A DNA stretch of 64,000 nt from Simmondsia chinensis (GCA_018398585.1 JAGTTD010000007.1:7695320-7759319); one strand, 5' to 3'. Shown: positions 1 to 10,919, counted from the stretch's first letter. Made by a program: numbers and translations. Notes: generated from the letters alone by a model not told the origin.

Positions 1-604
1 AAATGAAAGCCTTCCCCTACTTATCTTCTCAAACTTAGTCTATGAAGCTTTGTTACCAAATAGCTTGTCAAACTCAATCCTGTGAATTTGCTATGTTTCT
101 CTCTCTTCCGTACTAATGCTTCTCAACTTTCCCTTCATCACTGCTGGATTTTCCTAGACAACCATGCTGCTCATAGGTGTTAATGTTCGCTTTTAGTTTT
201 TGAAAACCAAAAATTGGGTAGTAGTAACAAATTGTTTTTGTTTTTGATTTCTTGTTTCGGTTTTTGTCAAAGTCTTTTAAAACTAGCTACTAATTGGTTT
301 CGGTTCCACAAGAAAAGTAAGACTACAGCCAAAAAATGATATCGAATAATCCTTAAATTTATCCGTTCATTTTGGTTCTTATGAACTCACCTTACAGCCT
401 TCAACCAGGAGTACAGATGATGGCTTGAAAGATAGATAAATGGAATTATTATGTGTAGAAGAAAGATATCAGTAACTGAAAGTGGCGTGTAAGTAGAGCT
501 CGCAAAACCTATATTATGTCATCTACTCTTGTTTGGGCGAAAATTTCCCCTTGAACCGGATTGGCATCAATAATTTACTTAGATGAAACAATAAGGCTCA
601 GTAC
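1..604. other. AT-rich sequence without a recognisable gene
   Basis: No ORF, RNA gene or repeat structure was recognised. If the exon at 4933 belongs to a gene entering from the left, this stretch would be part of its intron; that is inference from strand and order only. Confidence 0.4.
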
Positions 605-865
605 TTTTTTTTTTTGGGTAAGTCAGCGTTTTTAATTTTTTATTACCAAAAAAGAGCAAAATACAAGAGTATAGGGGCATACCGCTAACAAGTCCAACGG
701 CCCACAAGTTAGGCGGGACAAAACAAAGCAAAAAAACACAAAACAAGCCAAAGGGGCCAACAAGGCACAAAAACCTGAGAAAAAGGAGAAAACTCCTACA
801 AATAAAATACAAAGAAAAAACAGAAAAAGGAAAAAGAAAAGAAAATAAAGGGAAATCAATCCCCA

Positions 866-2529
866 TGAGAAGTAGAGTCATCCGGCGCTTAGCCTTTCGC
901 GAGCGACGAGAGGAGGCATCAGTCTAACCAGTGTCAGAAGAGTCCACAGTAGATGAATACATCACAACACTAGCACCTCGGCTAAGAGGAGCAAGGCTCG
1001 GAACACTAGGCTCGTGGTTCAGGGAACACTGAATAGGCGCAGCCAATGTTGGCGAGTCATGAGAATCCGAAGAGATACAGAAATCAGGAAGCCCCGAAGG
1101 AACTAGACGACCATGGGATCAATCAGTGGTAACATTAGGACGGGACTCAGAGGAGGTCCTGTGAAACCGAGAGCCCGAAGAGTTCGGAGAATCTGAAAGT
1201 CCAAGAAAAGAGACAGCATCCAAAGCATTCCGAAACGAACTTGAAGCAATAGCGTTAGCCCGAGAAGAGGAAATAGGGGTGGGGTGGGCTAGAGGCGCCA
1301 CGGCCTCCAGTCCACGGGAAGACCCGGGTGGGCCTGCGCCACCCTGGCCTCTCAGGCCCAACAGGGGGCAGCGTGCCCCCTGCAGGGGCTGAAGTGGGCC
1401 TGAGAGGCTTGGTGCCTCCTAGGCCTGTTAGGGTAGCAAGGGGGCCTCCCAAGCGCAAACCGAGGCCAGGGGGACTGTCCCCCCCCGGTCCGTGAAACAG
1501 GCCCAGCAACATGCTGGGCTAAGAGGGAGGATGGGCTCACGGGCCCATCGGTAGAAGGCTCAAGGGGCGATCCCCTTGGGCTTTTGAACATGTTTTGATG
1601 TCCCAAAAACATCTTAATCAATTTTTCCAGGCCCAAAATCATGTGAATCCATCCCAGCTACCTCCATATTTTTTTCCGAGCCCACGATCCGCTCTCGATT
1701 TGCGTTGCCATCCACGATGACGGGCATTAGCCCCATGAATGATCTCAACTGGTGGACGAGGAGAAGAGTCCGGACAAGAGTGACCAAAAGTCGAACACTT
1801 AGAACATATAGGGGGCAAACCTTCATACTTGAAAGTGATCGGGATACAAAGATCCTCGAAATGAACCTCCATATCACTAGGAAGCGGGCTCCGAGCATCA
1901 ATGTCCACGCACACACGAGCATATTGAATGGAAGACCCATCAAGTGTCGGTTTGTCCTTATAGAGGGGGCGACCCACCCCACTAGCGATCGAGCTCAAGG
2001 CCTTACTCGTCCATAAGGGTGCATGGGGCCCATGCATTTGGACCCAAATCGGGAGGTTTGAGGGTTCAACCCGAGGTGCCACGTCATCGAGAAACTAGTG
2101 ATGCAGAGCTAAATACTGGCCCTTAAAGTGCCAAAGGCCACCTTGGAGCACTCTATGGGCGTCATCATAGGAGCGAAAGCGAAAGAAATAGCCCGTTTTG
2201 GAGGGAATAACACATTTGAGGCCTTTAGAGCCCCAAAGGGATGAAGCAATAGCAGTACAACACGAGAGTGCAGCTCGCCCCCTGATAAAACGACCCGTGA
2301 GACAACGACTCCATTTGGCAAAACCCGGGGCAACATCATCACGAGTTATAGATGCAACGATTTTGTTATCAATAGTTTTAGGAGGACCGTAAGAGAGGGT
2401 GCTTGTCGAAGGGCCATTAACCCGAGCATGCCAATCATCAAAAGCCTCTCCTGAACTTTTGTCCCAAAAATCATTCATTAACCAATCCGGAAGCAACTCA
2501 TCATCCCGAGGCATGGTTTCCGAGGCCAT
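866..2529 (-). pseudogene. LINE ORF1 (nucleic-acid-binding, DUF4283 plus zinc knuckle), frameshifted
   Basis: ORF1 proteins of plant L1 elements coat the element RNA. The start ATG at 2529 opens a 144-residue block with the pattern expected of DUF4283 (motifs FIRGRAAL, ASSLWGSKGL, YFFRFRSYDDA and GLWHFKGQYLAL). Near 2090 the frame shifts, and the protein resumes at 2082 with PIWVQMHG and the zinc knuckle CSKCSTFGHSC (about 1771-1811), both typical of the family. Downstream of about 1640 the reading frame changes again into a proline- and serine-rich tail, traceable in pieces (1352-1642, 1119-1361) down to about 866 by composition only. At least two frameshifts mean it cannot make a full protein. 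The end coordinate is approximate. Confidence 0.7.
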
Positions 2530-3424
2530 ACCGAATGGGTAAACAAATATCTTGAATGATTAACAACCAATCAAAATATCACTAACAACTTTAACAACCA
2601 CTTAACAACCTAACAAATCCAACCACCCAACAAGTCACCTCCCACCACACCAACTTCCCACGCGCCAGCCACCAACAACCACCAGACCCCACCGTTGAAC
2701 CCAGAGCCACGCCCACGCGCCTACACGCAACCACCACACAAGCCCCAACCCAACCTCCTCAAGCAACCCACAAACCACCTCCAAATGAAACACAACCACC
2801 ACCAAAATCCCCACCAAACGATCCACGACCACCACGCAAGGGACTAAAGCAAGATCCAAAGAAGATCTACAAGAGACCCAACCACACAAACTCCCCACTC
2901 AGAAACCGGGGAAACACCAGAAAGAGGAGACCGAAAACAGGGGGGAGCAAAAACCCAATCAGTTGCTCCAGAAATCGATGCGAAACAACAAAAAGCAAGC
3001 AAGAACAGCAGAATCTTGAGCAAAACAATCAAAACAATCAAGAACAAGTAGCACCACCAGCCTAAAACAGGCCCCCGGGCGACCAAAAAACAGGGGCGAT
3101 AGCACCTCAAGTCCAAAACGCGAATCAAAACACGAATCAAGTACCAAAGCAGCAAATTGGCACTAACTAGGAGCAAATAAGTGGGTAATGAGGGAAGATT
3201 ACCCAAATTGCAACCATGGAGGAGGTCATTGCAAAGAAACTTCGAGATGTGTGCCGGAAGAGAGAATAAGACACCGCTAGCCACAAGCACCACCACTACG
3301 ACTTCAAGGATCAAAACCAGAAGCACCAGGAGGAGGACAGATGAGATCTTGGTAGCAAGATCGTGCGTCCTACGCGAATCACCCACAACCTTCAACTCCC
3401 TCACTTACATGTGTTTATGCCCTC

Positions 3425-3448
3425 AAAAAAAAAAAAAAAAAAAAAAAA
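3425..3448 (+). repeat. A24 homopolymer
   Basis: A run of 24 A inside or at the edge of the LINE leader. It could be the tail of an unrelated plus-strand insertion, but nothing recognisable precedes it. Confidence 0.6.
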
Positions 3449-3660
3449 GAAGAAGGGAAATGGTGATTGGAGTAGCCCACTGGATTCTACAGGCGTTAGG
3501 GATCATGGGGATGTAAAGAACATGGCCGTACGTGCTCTCACGCGCCGGGAGAAGGCCCTGCAGAAAACAGGGCATGCGGCCACGCGCCACCTGCTCACCC
3601 CATGCGCCGTCCGCTGGAAATCGCTAGTTCAGAGCCTCTCTCTCTAGTTTCTCTCTCTAG

Positions 3661-4932
3661 AAGTTGCAAATGAATCCTCAAATTTTTGCATGAATTGAGG
3701 CCAATCTCCTTTGACCATGATTACTCATAGTCAACTGGAATCTGGTTGACTTATGTTGGTAATTGTTTTATTTTTTAGAATCCATAGTTTAGGTGCAATT
3801 GCTATCGTGAAATTGAAATAGTCACTGTTACGTGGATGCTGCAATTATTGTTTTCATCTGGTAATTGTTGTCAAGCTAGAAAGTCTACTGATGGCCATAG
3901 TAGAAAGAAAGGATTTTTTATAATGGGAAAAAAGCTCATTTCAGAATTCTAGAGAAGTTAGGAGTGACTTGTTTTTGGCATTATTTCCGAAACAATGAAG
4001 CACTAATTTGAAAGCTCCGTGCTTGGCCAAGGCCCTCTCTGGGTGCCCATGCGTGTGTAGTTGCTCATATTCTTTAGTTATCTCCCTGATTTCCCTTTTG
4101 CCCGGCTGCCCCCCCCCCCCCCCCCCCCCCGGGGGGGGGGGGGGGGGGGGGGGGGGCGCGCACACCTCGGGGCGGTGGAGTGTTCAAATTTTTTGTATCA
4201 TTGTACAACTGAGATGGTATGGTGATGACAAGGATGATGATTTGTTGAGAACGAAAGCATCTGCTAAGCTCCTTCCCCGAGGAATTGCATAGAGTTCTTT
4301 GCAAAAAGAAAAAATAAGACATTTTCCTTTTTCTCTTTGAGTTAGTTACCGGTCTTCAAATCATTCATTGCTAATGTTGACGATTTCCCTTTCCTTCTAT
4401 TCAGTTTGTCGCTGATCATATTCTCGATGTTGGAGAAACTGACTTCAACTTTGAATTTTGTTAGCAAATTTAGTACGACTCAAGCGTTTGATGAATAGGA
4501 GAGTTTCAATATAGTTGAATATACTGTGGGTACTCTTCATTTTCTTTTGGTAGCCATTTTTGTAAGAGCGTCCTTATCCCATGGGCCAAAAATTTAAAGG
4601 TTAGGGCAAATTTGTAGGATCGAGTGATGGTTAATTAGTTGGAGGATGAAAAGTTCCTCATGAAACGAAGATGCCAAGTTTTCAGTGATTGAGGCAGTGA
4701 TCAATTGGTTTTTTTCTTGGATTTTGGCATCAGCGTCAATTCTGCGTCCTTACAAATAGATCACATACTCCATTTTCCCCTAAAATAGCAAGAATGAAAT
4801 ATTTGATATGCGGGCTCTGCTCCATTTCCTCCCTTTGATTCTTTCTATCATCTACATAAATAGTGATATCTTATGGCCATTTGGCTCATCATCTCTTTCT
4901 TCATATGATATATTTGTTTCCTTTTATCTCAG
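3661..4932 (+). other. Probable intron upstream of the DHHC exon
   Basis: No coding signal is seen. The stretch ends in a pyrimidine-rich tract followed by CAG at 4930-4932, a good acceptor site for the exon starting at 4933. It contains the C/G homopolymer pair. Its intronic status is inferred from the acceptor and from the missing catalytic exon. Confidence 0.45.
4109..4156. repeat. C22 followed directly by G26 (perfect GC palindrome)
   Basis: Twenty-two C at 4109-4130 are followed immediately by twenty-six G at 4131-4156, then CGCGCACACC. The two runs are complementary, so the locus can fold into a pure G:C hairpin, and the G run could form a quadruplex. The surrounding DNA is ordinary AT-rich sequence. 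A join or homopolymer error in the assembly is a strong alternative. Confidence 0.9.
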
Positions 4933-5397
4933 ACAACGTATGAGAACTTCCGGTACAGGACTGACAGCAGGCCCAACGTCTACAACCGAGGTTGTTTGAA
5001 TAACTTTCAAGAGGTCTTCTGCACAAAAGTAAAGCCTTCAAGAAACAAATTCCGGGCTTTTGTTCAAGAACAGCTGCTTCAAAGGCTGCCGCCTCCTCTC
5101 ACCCATGAACCTCAACCTGATGCTTCAGGCGATCAGCGTATCAAAATAGAGGATGACTTGGATCTTGGTGCAGATCTTTTAAAGATCTCACAGCGACGAA
5201 ATGCTGAAGCCTTAGATGAGGATATACGCAGTAGAGGAAGCAACACGCAACGCAACAGTTCAGAGGGTGAATCTGTTACGGGTTCAGATTATCACACTCC
5301 TACGGTTCGGTCTGATCTTCCGCATTCGAGTTGGGGAAGAAGTGGCAGCTGGGAAATCGCTCCTGACGTATCTGGAAAAGATATTCATGAAGGGTGA
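4933..5397 (+). CDS. C-terminal exon of a DHHC-type protein S-acyltransferase (palmitoyltransferase)
   Basis: DHHC acyltransferases are multi-pass membrane enzymes that attach fatty acids to cysteines of target proteins. The exon follows an acceptor AG (4931-4932) and is open for 154 codons to TGA at 5395-5397. It begins with TTYENFRYR, the conserved TTxE motif just after the last transmembrane segment, followed by VYNRGCLNNFQEVFC and the PSRNKFRAF block. The tail is acidic and serine-rich and ends with HSSWGRSGSWE, also seen near the C-terminus of plant family members. The VYNRGC wording resembles the Arabidopsis PAT08/PAT09 branch from memory, so the subfamily is tentative. The DHHC cysteine-rich domain and the membrane helices should lie on an upstream exon, which I do not find in the first 4.9 kb. 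Either a long intron begins before the window or this is a partial gene copy. The lack of any stop argues that it is young or under selection. Confidence 0.72.
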   Translation, partial: TTYENFRYRTDSRPNVYNRGCLNNFQEVFCTKVKPSRNKFRAFVQEQLLQRLPPPLTHEPQPDASGDQRIKIEDDLDLGADLLKISQRRNAEALDEDIRSRGSNTQRNSSEGESVTGSDYHTPTVRSDLPHSSWGRSGSWEIAPDVSGKDIHEG

Positions 5398-5429
5398 AGC
5401 CAAGCAGATGTTTCGGTAGAAGAATTATT

Positions 5430-5775
5430 TACTCTGTTGGTTCCTAATGTTTGTAAATTTGTTCATCTTAATCCTTCATCTTTTCATTTGTTCAAAATAG
5501 TTCCCAATTTTCGTACATTTGTTCAAATTGCTCCCTCTTGTTCTATTTTATGACAATTTTGGTCACTTATCGTTTGAACTTTTACCTGCTTTTGATCATT
5601 AGATAAGAGATCGATTTAGTCATAAAATAAAACATTAGGAACTATTTTAAATGAAAGAAGAGATACAAAATCAATTTGAATAAACTTATAAACACGAGGG
5701 ACTATTTTGAATAAAAGAAAAGATGATTGACCAATCTGTACAAACATAAAAACATGAGGAACCAACGGAGAGTAA
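5430..5775. mobile_element. Foldback MITE just downstream of the DHHC stop codon
   Basis: The first ~100 bp are the imperfect reverse complement of the last ~130 bp. TTACTCTGTTGGTTCCTAAT at the left matches, reversed, GTTGGTTCCTCATG at the right end, and both arms repeat the phrase TTCAAAATAGT. There is no coding capacity. The element would lie in or near the 3' untranslated region. I could not define a target-site duplication, so the superfamily is open. Confidence 0.6.
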
Positions 5776-6244
5776 CTCCTTGGCAGAATTCACTAAGTTA
5801 CTGTTGCTGTGGTTTCAGAAAGAAATCGTTCACAGAAATTGGTGAGTACACGCTCCTCTACTTGTATTTTCCCTCCCATCTTTGGAAAATTTGTGAATTT
5901 TTGGCCAATAGAGAAGTCAATTCTGCCTTTCCAGCTTTGTTTTTGTTTCTCTACAACTACTGTTATGGATGTATTTTTTTTGGTGTAAATATGGATGCTA
6001 GACTCGTTCTGCAATGCATTCTTTCTGCCATTTGTGAATGAAAATTTCGGTAAATGGTGAATGGTATTCTGTTTGTTTGATAAAGCATGCTTGTTAACGT
6101 TTGAAGCCTGAAAGGCCCAAAAATATCATCCAGTAGCACTGATGGATCCGGAAATTTTTTTATTGGGTCAGTGTTAAAAATATACAAATGATAAGTACCT
6201 AAATGGGTGTGTTTGGCCATTAGTATTAATACATACTAAATATT
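5776..6244. other. Intergenic or 3'-flanking sequence
   Basis: The longest open frame (104 codons from 5727) begins inside the MITE and resembles no family I know. A possible short splice-like segment (CAG before 5820, GTGAGT near 5841) exists but is too weak to call an exon. Confidence 0.3.
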
Positions 6245-6634
6245 TTTCATCTTTGAGAAAATTTATTAAATTCAAGGGGTAGTATCGTATTTTTTTTACT
6301 AAAATAAGTAATAAAAGTCCGTCCTGCTTTACTAAAGTTTTCCAGAATCATTGGGGATCCAATGTCCCAGCGCCAGTGTTTGTGATGCACTACGTTGCCA
6401 AAAAACATAACATTATTTTCTAAGCACACAATAAGAGCAACAACTTGCGGTAGAGAAGCATGAATATTAATATTATGACAACGGCTTGCTAAAAACAATA
6501 AGAAGACCAATTGAGTTCTATAGGGGTCAATCTTCCCAGATTCTATAAATTTTCTCACCTTTGATGAAGGCGGGATTCGATCCCAAATCTTGAGTATCTT
6601 ACCTATGGACTACCAGTTGAGTTAACTGGTACCT
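6245..6634 (-). mobile_element. tRNA-derived SINE-like unit
   Basis: Read on the minus strand, the 5' end contains a tRNA-type A box (TAACTCAACTGGTAG, plus 6611-6631) and, about 30 nt later, a B box (GGATCGAATCCCG, plus 6571-6584). This is the internal pol III promoter layout of plant SINEs. It is not an intact tRNA: the acceptor stem does not pair. The body runs down to about 6250 without a clear poly(A) tail, so the lower boundary is uncertain. An ORF of 103 codons over the body has no recognisable domain. Confidence 0.45.
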
Positions 6635-8002
6635 TCGAAATGTACCGTAGAGGAATTTTAAAGAGTTACTGCAATACAATGCTCCATATAGGCAATAGAA
6701 AAAAACTTTTCAGCATCTGAGTTGGCCTTATGACAATTGTTCCTCATATGAACGTTTTTTTTATTTTTTGGTTTTTGAAAGATGCCTTTCTGATGCTTTT
6801 GTAAGTCAATAAAGAACAATATTGTGCTATCTTTAAGCTTTTGTCAGTTAATTTTATCATGTTCAAGGCTTATTATTATATTATGGAAAGGAAAAGAATA
6901 AATATTTCATTGTATGATTCAACTAGACTTACATGTGGAGTCTTAAACATATATAGTGTTAGACTATGATAATCATATTATTATCATAGATGTTTTTGGT
7001 TTTGGAGAACATAATAAAATTTTTAATATTTTGACATATCTTTTTTTTTTTTTTTTTTTTTTTTAAATATATTTTTGCAGAATAAAAGATCAACTCTTGA
7101 GATATGGAATGTGACGTTACTGTGCATAACTATAATTATATTATATGGATTAGTTGGAGATAAGCTATGTTTTTGGGCTCATTAACACTTGGACCAGCTT
7201 ACCAGAGTGAACAGTAAAGGCTCCTAATCTAACCTTAATATTCTGGGACCCTCCAAATGGCAAACTTTAACCTTTAAAAATGCATTTTTCTTTTTCTATG
7301 CTTTTCATTTATGTTGGAATCATCGGTGGGCCCAGCCTCCATGGTTATAGGACACAACACGTTCCGCACGATTCCTAGGCTTTGAGGAATTGACATCAAA
7401 CTAAAAGGGTTTTGCTATTTTGAGTTCAATGACACGTTTCGGCTTTTCATTATAGGAAGGACACGTGGCCCGATGAGCTCAAGATGTTGATGCAGATCTT
7501 TCTCTTAATTCTTTAAGCTAAAGATTTTGGATTCAAAGCTAATCAACCACTTTTCTTTAAGTGCTAGTTTCCCTCTTTTGGGAAAGTAGTTGTATTCTTC
7601 ATCGATGTCAAAAAAAAATGGTTGGAAGTGATTTGAAGCGAAGTAGGATAGTTATCACTATGTCAACTTTATAAAGTCACCCTTTGTTAATTATATATTC
7701 AATACTTTATTCTATTTTATCAGTAGAAATTTTTATGCTATTTTGGAAAGATGTAGGATTTTGTCTGATATGGCCGTGTTTTGTTGTAGCTTTTACTGCG
7801 AAGTTGCTGTTTGTATGTAAGTGGTAGCTGCGTCATGGCCTACTTAACTAGTATTGCATTTTGAAAAAAAGAAGTTTATATTTGGTTATAGGTCTAGACT
7901 ATTGTTCAGCTATTACTTCCAAAAGAAAGAGCGAGGATTTCAGACATTAAGACAGTAATGTTACTTGCTACTGGTAAAAGAATAATGTAACAAAGTAACA
8001 TC
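6635..8002. other. AT-rich sequence without a recognised gene
   Basis: Contains a long T tract (about 7041-7064) and one ACGTGG motif near 7461. Nothing codes, and no transposon ends were found. Confidence 0.4.
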
Positions 8003-8116
8003 CGTTGGTCCCTGATTTGTCGCAATGGTCGAGACGGCAGTTGGCCAACTCTAGTACATTGGTTCGAATTTGGCATCGGCTCGTGCTTTACCATTGTTAT
8101 AAAAAAAAAAAAAAAG
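8003..8116 (+). mobile_element. Short tRNA-derived SINE with target-site duplication
   Basis: An A box-like GTCGCAATGGTCGAGACGG and a B box-like TGGTTCGAATTTGG occupy the first 75 bp, and a ~16-bp A tail closes the unit. The 8-bp GTAACATC occurs immediately before (7995-8002) and immediately after (8117-8124), as expected for LINE-driven insertion. The body is only about 95 bp. Confidence 0.75.
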
Positions 8117-8254
8117 GTAACATCATATTTGACTTAAGTTTTTTTTTTCAGGTAAATGAAGGAGAGAAATCTGCAATGATCCTTTCTAAAGCCTGACGCT
8201 TTTTGTCCAGTTTGTGACTTGATTACTTTGGATTGACTAAGTAGTAGACCAATC

Positions 8255-8545
8255 TGTCAAGAAAATAACTATTCTAAAAGTTTAAGATGAAATATGAAGG
8301 CTCAGAATCGGTTTTATTCTCTAACATGCCCCTCATGCAAATGCACACTGGGCTTGAAGTGTGAATATTGCACAGACCCACTTTATACCTTGTGCTTGAA
8401 ATTTAATATTTAGAATAGTGGTTGTTGGGATTCAAATTTGTGATCTTTTGGTCAACAAGGCTCTGATATCATGTCAAGGAATCAACTGTTCCAAAAGTTT
8501 AAGCTGATAGATGAAAGCTCAAAATTGGTTTTATAGTCTAAAACA
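8255..8545 (-). mobile_element. Miniature LTR-like repeat, copy 1 (TRIM-like, 72-74-bp ends)
   Basis: On the minus strand two direct repeats (8545-8472 and 8326-8255) each start TGTT(A/T)(T/G)A, contain ATAAAACC(A/G)ATT, and end in CTTGACA. The first is followed by TGATATCAGAGCCTTG, close to the initiator-Met primer-binding site consensus TGGTATCAGAGC. The internal part is about 145 bp and non-coding. A second copy in the opposite orientation and of almost the same length lies at 55605-55898, which makes this a family rather than chance. No target-site duplication was found. Confidence 0.6.
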
Positions 8546-9921
8546 ATCTTAGCTCACGCTTCCCTCCCTCTTCCAATAGAATATCTACGACAGAGACATC
8601 ATACATTAAAACGAGTGCAAATTTTGTAATTGTTAGAATGTAACTCCAGCTAGTCAAAGCTCTTCGTAATTGATTAAACGTTGGCGATCTTTATCATTAA
8701 TCGATTGCCTATTGAGTTCTGGAAGATGCCATTGTTTTAGTCAAAGTGCCGAGCTGTTAGATCATCCTACTTTTCACATTTTATGACTAAGTGTACACAT
8801 ATGTGAGAACGATTTTCACATTTCATGACTAAATTTACACACATATGAGAAAAAAACATAGCTTCCTTCTTTTCCTCAAAAATTCCAGTCTAAAGGACAA
8901 TATCAGTGTGTGAAACTTTATCAAACCAGAGGCATGACCCACATAATTGACATATACAATGTGTTAGGTAAGGTTTTATCCCAGAATTATTCGACATTAG
9001 GTGAAATAGTCACCTAGACATATATATTTGTCTCTTCTTTCCATCAACTTGAATATGGAATATAATACGACTTACATATGGTATGTTGGTTCCATTATGT
9101 AAGAGAAGTTCGGTTTACGGTATATGCACCTTGGGCCAAAAATATTTAAAAGTTAGTTGGAAGTTAGCATGGAGGTTTATTGCTAATCGTGGAAGTTATG
9201 CAAACGGAAGGCATATGACAATATTGCATATGCAATGTTTTTGTATAACATAGAAAATAACTTGATTGTGGTCAGATAAGTATTTACATGTACATTTTTG
9301 GCATATAAATAAGCCAAATTATGTATAATAGGATCAATGATTCAAAGAACACTTTCTTATTGACAGACATTATTTTAAGGAATCAGCCTAAAGCTTAAGC
9401 TCTAACCGAAGGACTGAAAATTCTAAGTCATATAGGAACCTTGAGGTTTCAGTATTTATTAAGTGAGGACATATCTAGAAATTTCAATATATATAGTGAG
9501 ATACTTCAAGTTTTTAAAATTTTATCATCTAGGTACACTCTCTAGAAAATTGATAATTTTTTGCTAAAACTTGGTAGATTTTCAGTGAAAAATACTAAAA
9601 TGACATGTAATTTCTGCAGTATATCTGTGTTTATGTCACATATGTTTTTTTTTTTTTTTTTTTTTTTTGCCTAATTTAGCTGAATTTAGACAAAAACTCA
9701 CAACTTCTAGCAGATGTTACCTAATATAGCTAGAATAATTTGTTACATCAAAGTAATTTAACAAAAATTCTCAATATTACATGTATGTATCACTAAATCA
9801 TGTTTCATATACGTATTTTCCTTGAAAATTCATTGGATTTTGGTTTAGGGAACGAATGAGTTGGTATATATTAAAGTGTCAATACTTCAATGACAAAAGA
9901 CAAAAGTTCAGAATTACCTAA
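8546..9921. other. AT-rich sequence with a short tandem duplication
   Basis: A ~40-bp unit containing TTTTCACATTTTATGACTAA is repeated twice in tandem at about 8773-8855 with several mismatches. A T26-type tract lies near 9643-9668. No gene is seen. Confidence 0.5.
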
Positions 9922-10695
9922 GGTACTATGGAATTGTAATTCCGATTCCATTTCTATGGAATTGAAACTCTAAAGGAATTGAAACTCCATTGTTTGGTTA
10001 ATCAAAGGAATTGGTGGTTGGAATTATAATTACATAATGATTCGATTCATCATGGGTTTTCGGTCAATCGAGTTGGAGCATTTTGGGTTTTAAATCAATT
10101 AGGGTCTAATTTTAGTCAGGCTAAATCACCTCGGGTTCGAGTTATTGGAGTTTTGAATCAAATTAGATTAACTTTTAATTACATTAGATCATTTTGTGTT
10201 TAAGTCATCTAGGATTTCAGTTGATCATGTTAGGTCTTTTCGGGGATTTAGGCTACAATGCGTCAGATTTGAGTTAATTTAGGTCATTTCAAGCTTGAGT
10301 TGTCTTAGTTTGGGTCAAGCGGGTTGCATGATTTGAAATTTTGGGTTTTCTACAGTCAGATCAAATTTAGACTAAGGCTGAGATGGGTCATATTAGATTG
10401 CGGATCAATTTAGTCGAGTCATTTTGACTTTGGGTTTATCTTGGTTACGTCACATTAAGGTAGAGTAGTTTTATCTTTTAGATTTGAATCATCTTAGGTT
10501 TCAGCTCAATCGGGTTGGTCACCTCCCACTTTCAGTTAAGTTTATTCATCATGTCATTTCAAGTTCAAGTCATTCAAGTTGGGTGATTTCGAGGTTTGGA
10601 GTCAAATTTGGGTTGTGTCTAAGTATTTCGATTTTGAATCATGTTAGGTAAGGTTAATCAAGTGGGGTTATTTTTTTATTTATTTATTTCAGTAG

Positions 10696-10836
10696 TGTTA
10701 GAATATATTGTATAGGTTATTAATGTTTATATAGTAGGCTAGAGTACCCAGGGCTTATGTATTCATTACTTGTATTCTATGCTTATAAATATATGAGAGG
10801 GCTCTTTCATTTAGTGGGTTCCTCAATATTCTTTCA
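10696..10836 (+). repeat. Copia A 5' LTR
   Basis: 141 bp, TGTTAGAAT ... CTTTCA, with a TATA box TATAAATA at 10784-10791. It is readily alignable to the right copy. Confidence 0.9.
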
Positions 10837-10849
10837 TGGTATTAGAGCA
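10837..10849 (+). promoter_or_regulatory. Copia A primer-binding site
   Basis: TGGTATTAGAGCA directly abuts the LTR. It differs by one base in the first 12 from TGGTATCAGAGC, the complement of the 3' end of initiator Met tRNA. Confidence 0.85.
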
Positions 10850-10919
10850 AAATATTGTCCTCTTGTAATTAGGCTAACCCTAGCCATCACAAAACCCTAG
10901 CTTTCGCTCAACCCCCTCC

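Larger units (their letters stand above)
605..3660 (-). mobile_element. L1-like LINE carrying ORF1 but no ORF2
   Basis: A minus-strand non-LTR retrotransposon. Its 3' end is a run of 11 T on the plus strand (605-615), i.e. a poly(A) tail read on the minus strand, preceded by a T/G-rich 3' untranslated region. A degenerate ORF1 (866-2529) with a DUF4283-type N-terminal part and a zinc knuckle identifies the family. The segment from about 2530 to 3660 has no convincing protein and reads like a 5' leader; it starts near a CT-rich motif at about 3640-3660, but the 5' boundary is uncertain. The endonuclease and reverse transcriptase that should follow ORF1 are absent: only about 260 bp separate the ORF1 end from the poly(A) tail. 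I found no target-site duplication. It may be an internally deleted copy or a non-autonomous family that keeps ORF1. Confidence 0.7.

Noticed and set aside
2844..3404. 186-codon minus-strand ORF rich in Leu and Val that looks like a membrane protein
   Set aside because: It lies in the LINE leader, has no motif, and its hydrophobicity comes from an AAC/CAA-rich plus strand read backwards.
3941..4322. ORFs with poly-Pro and poly-Gly stretches
   Set aside because: Artefacts of the C22/G26 homopolymers.
6571..6631. Possible tRNA gene
   Set aside because: A and B box-like words are present but no acceptor or anticodon stem can be drawn, so a SINE head is more likely.
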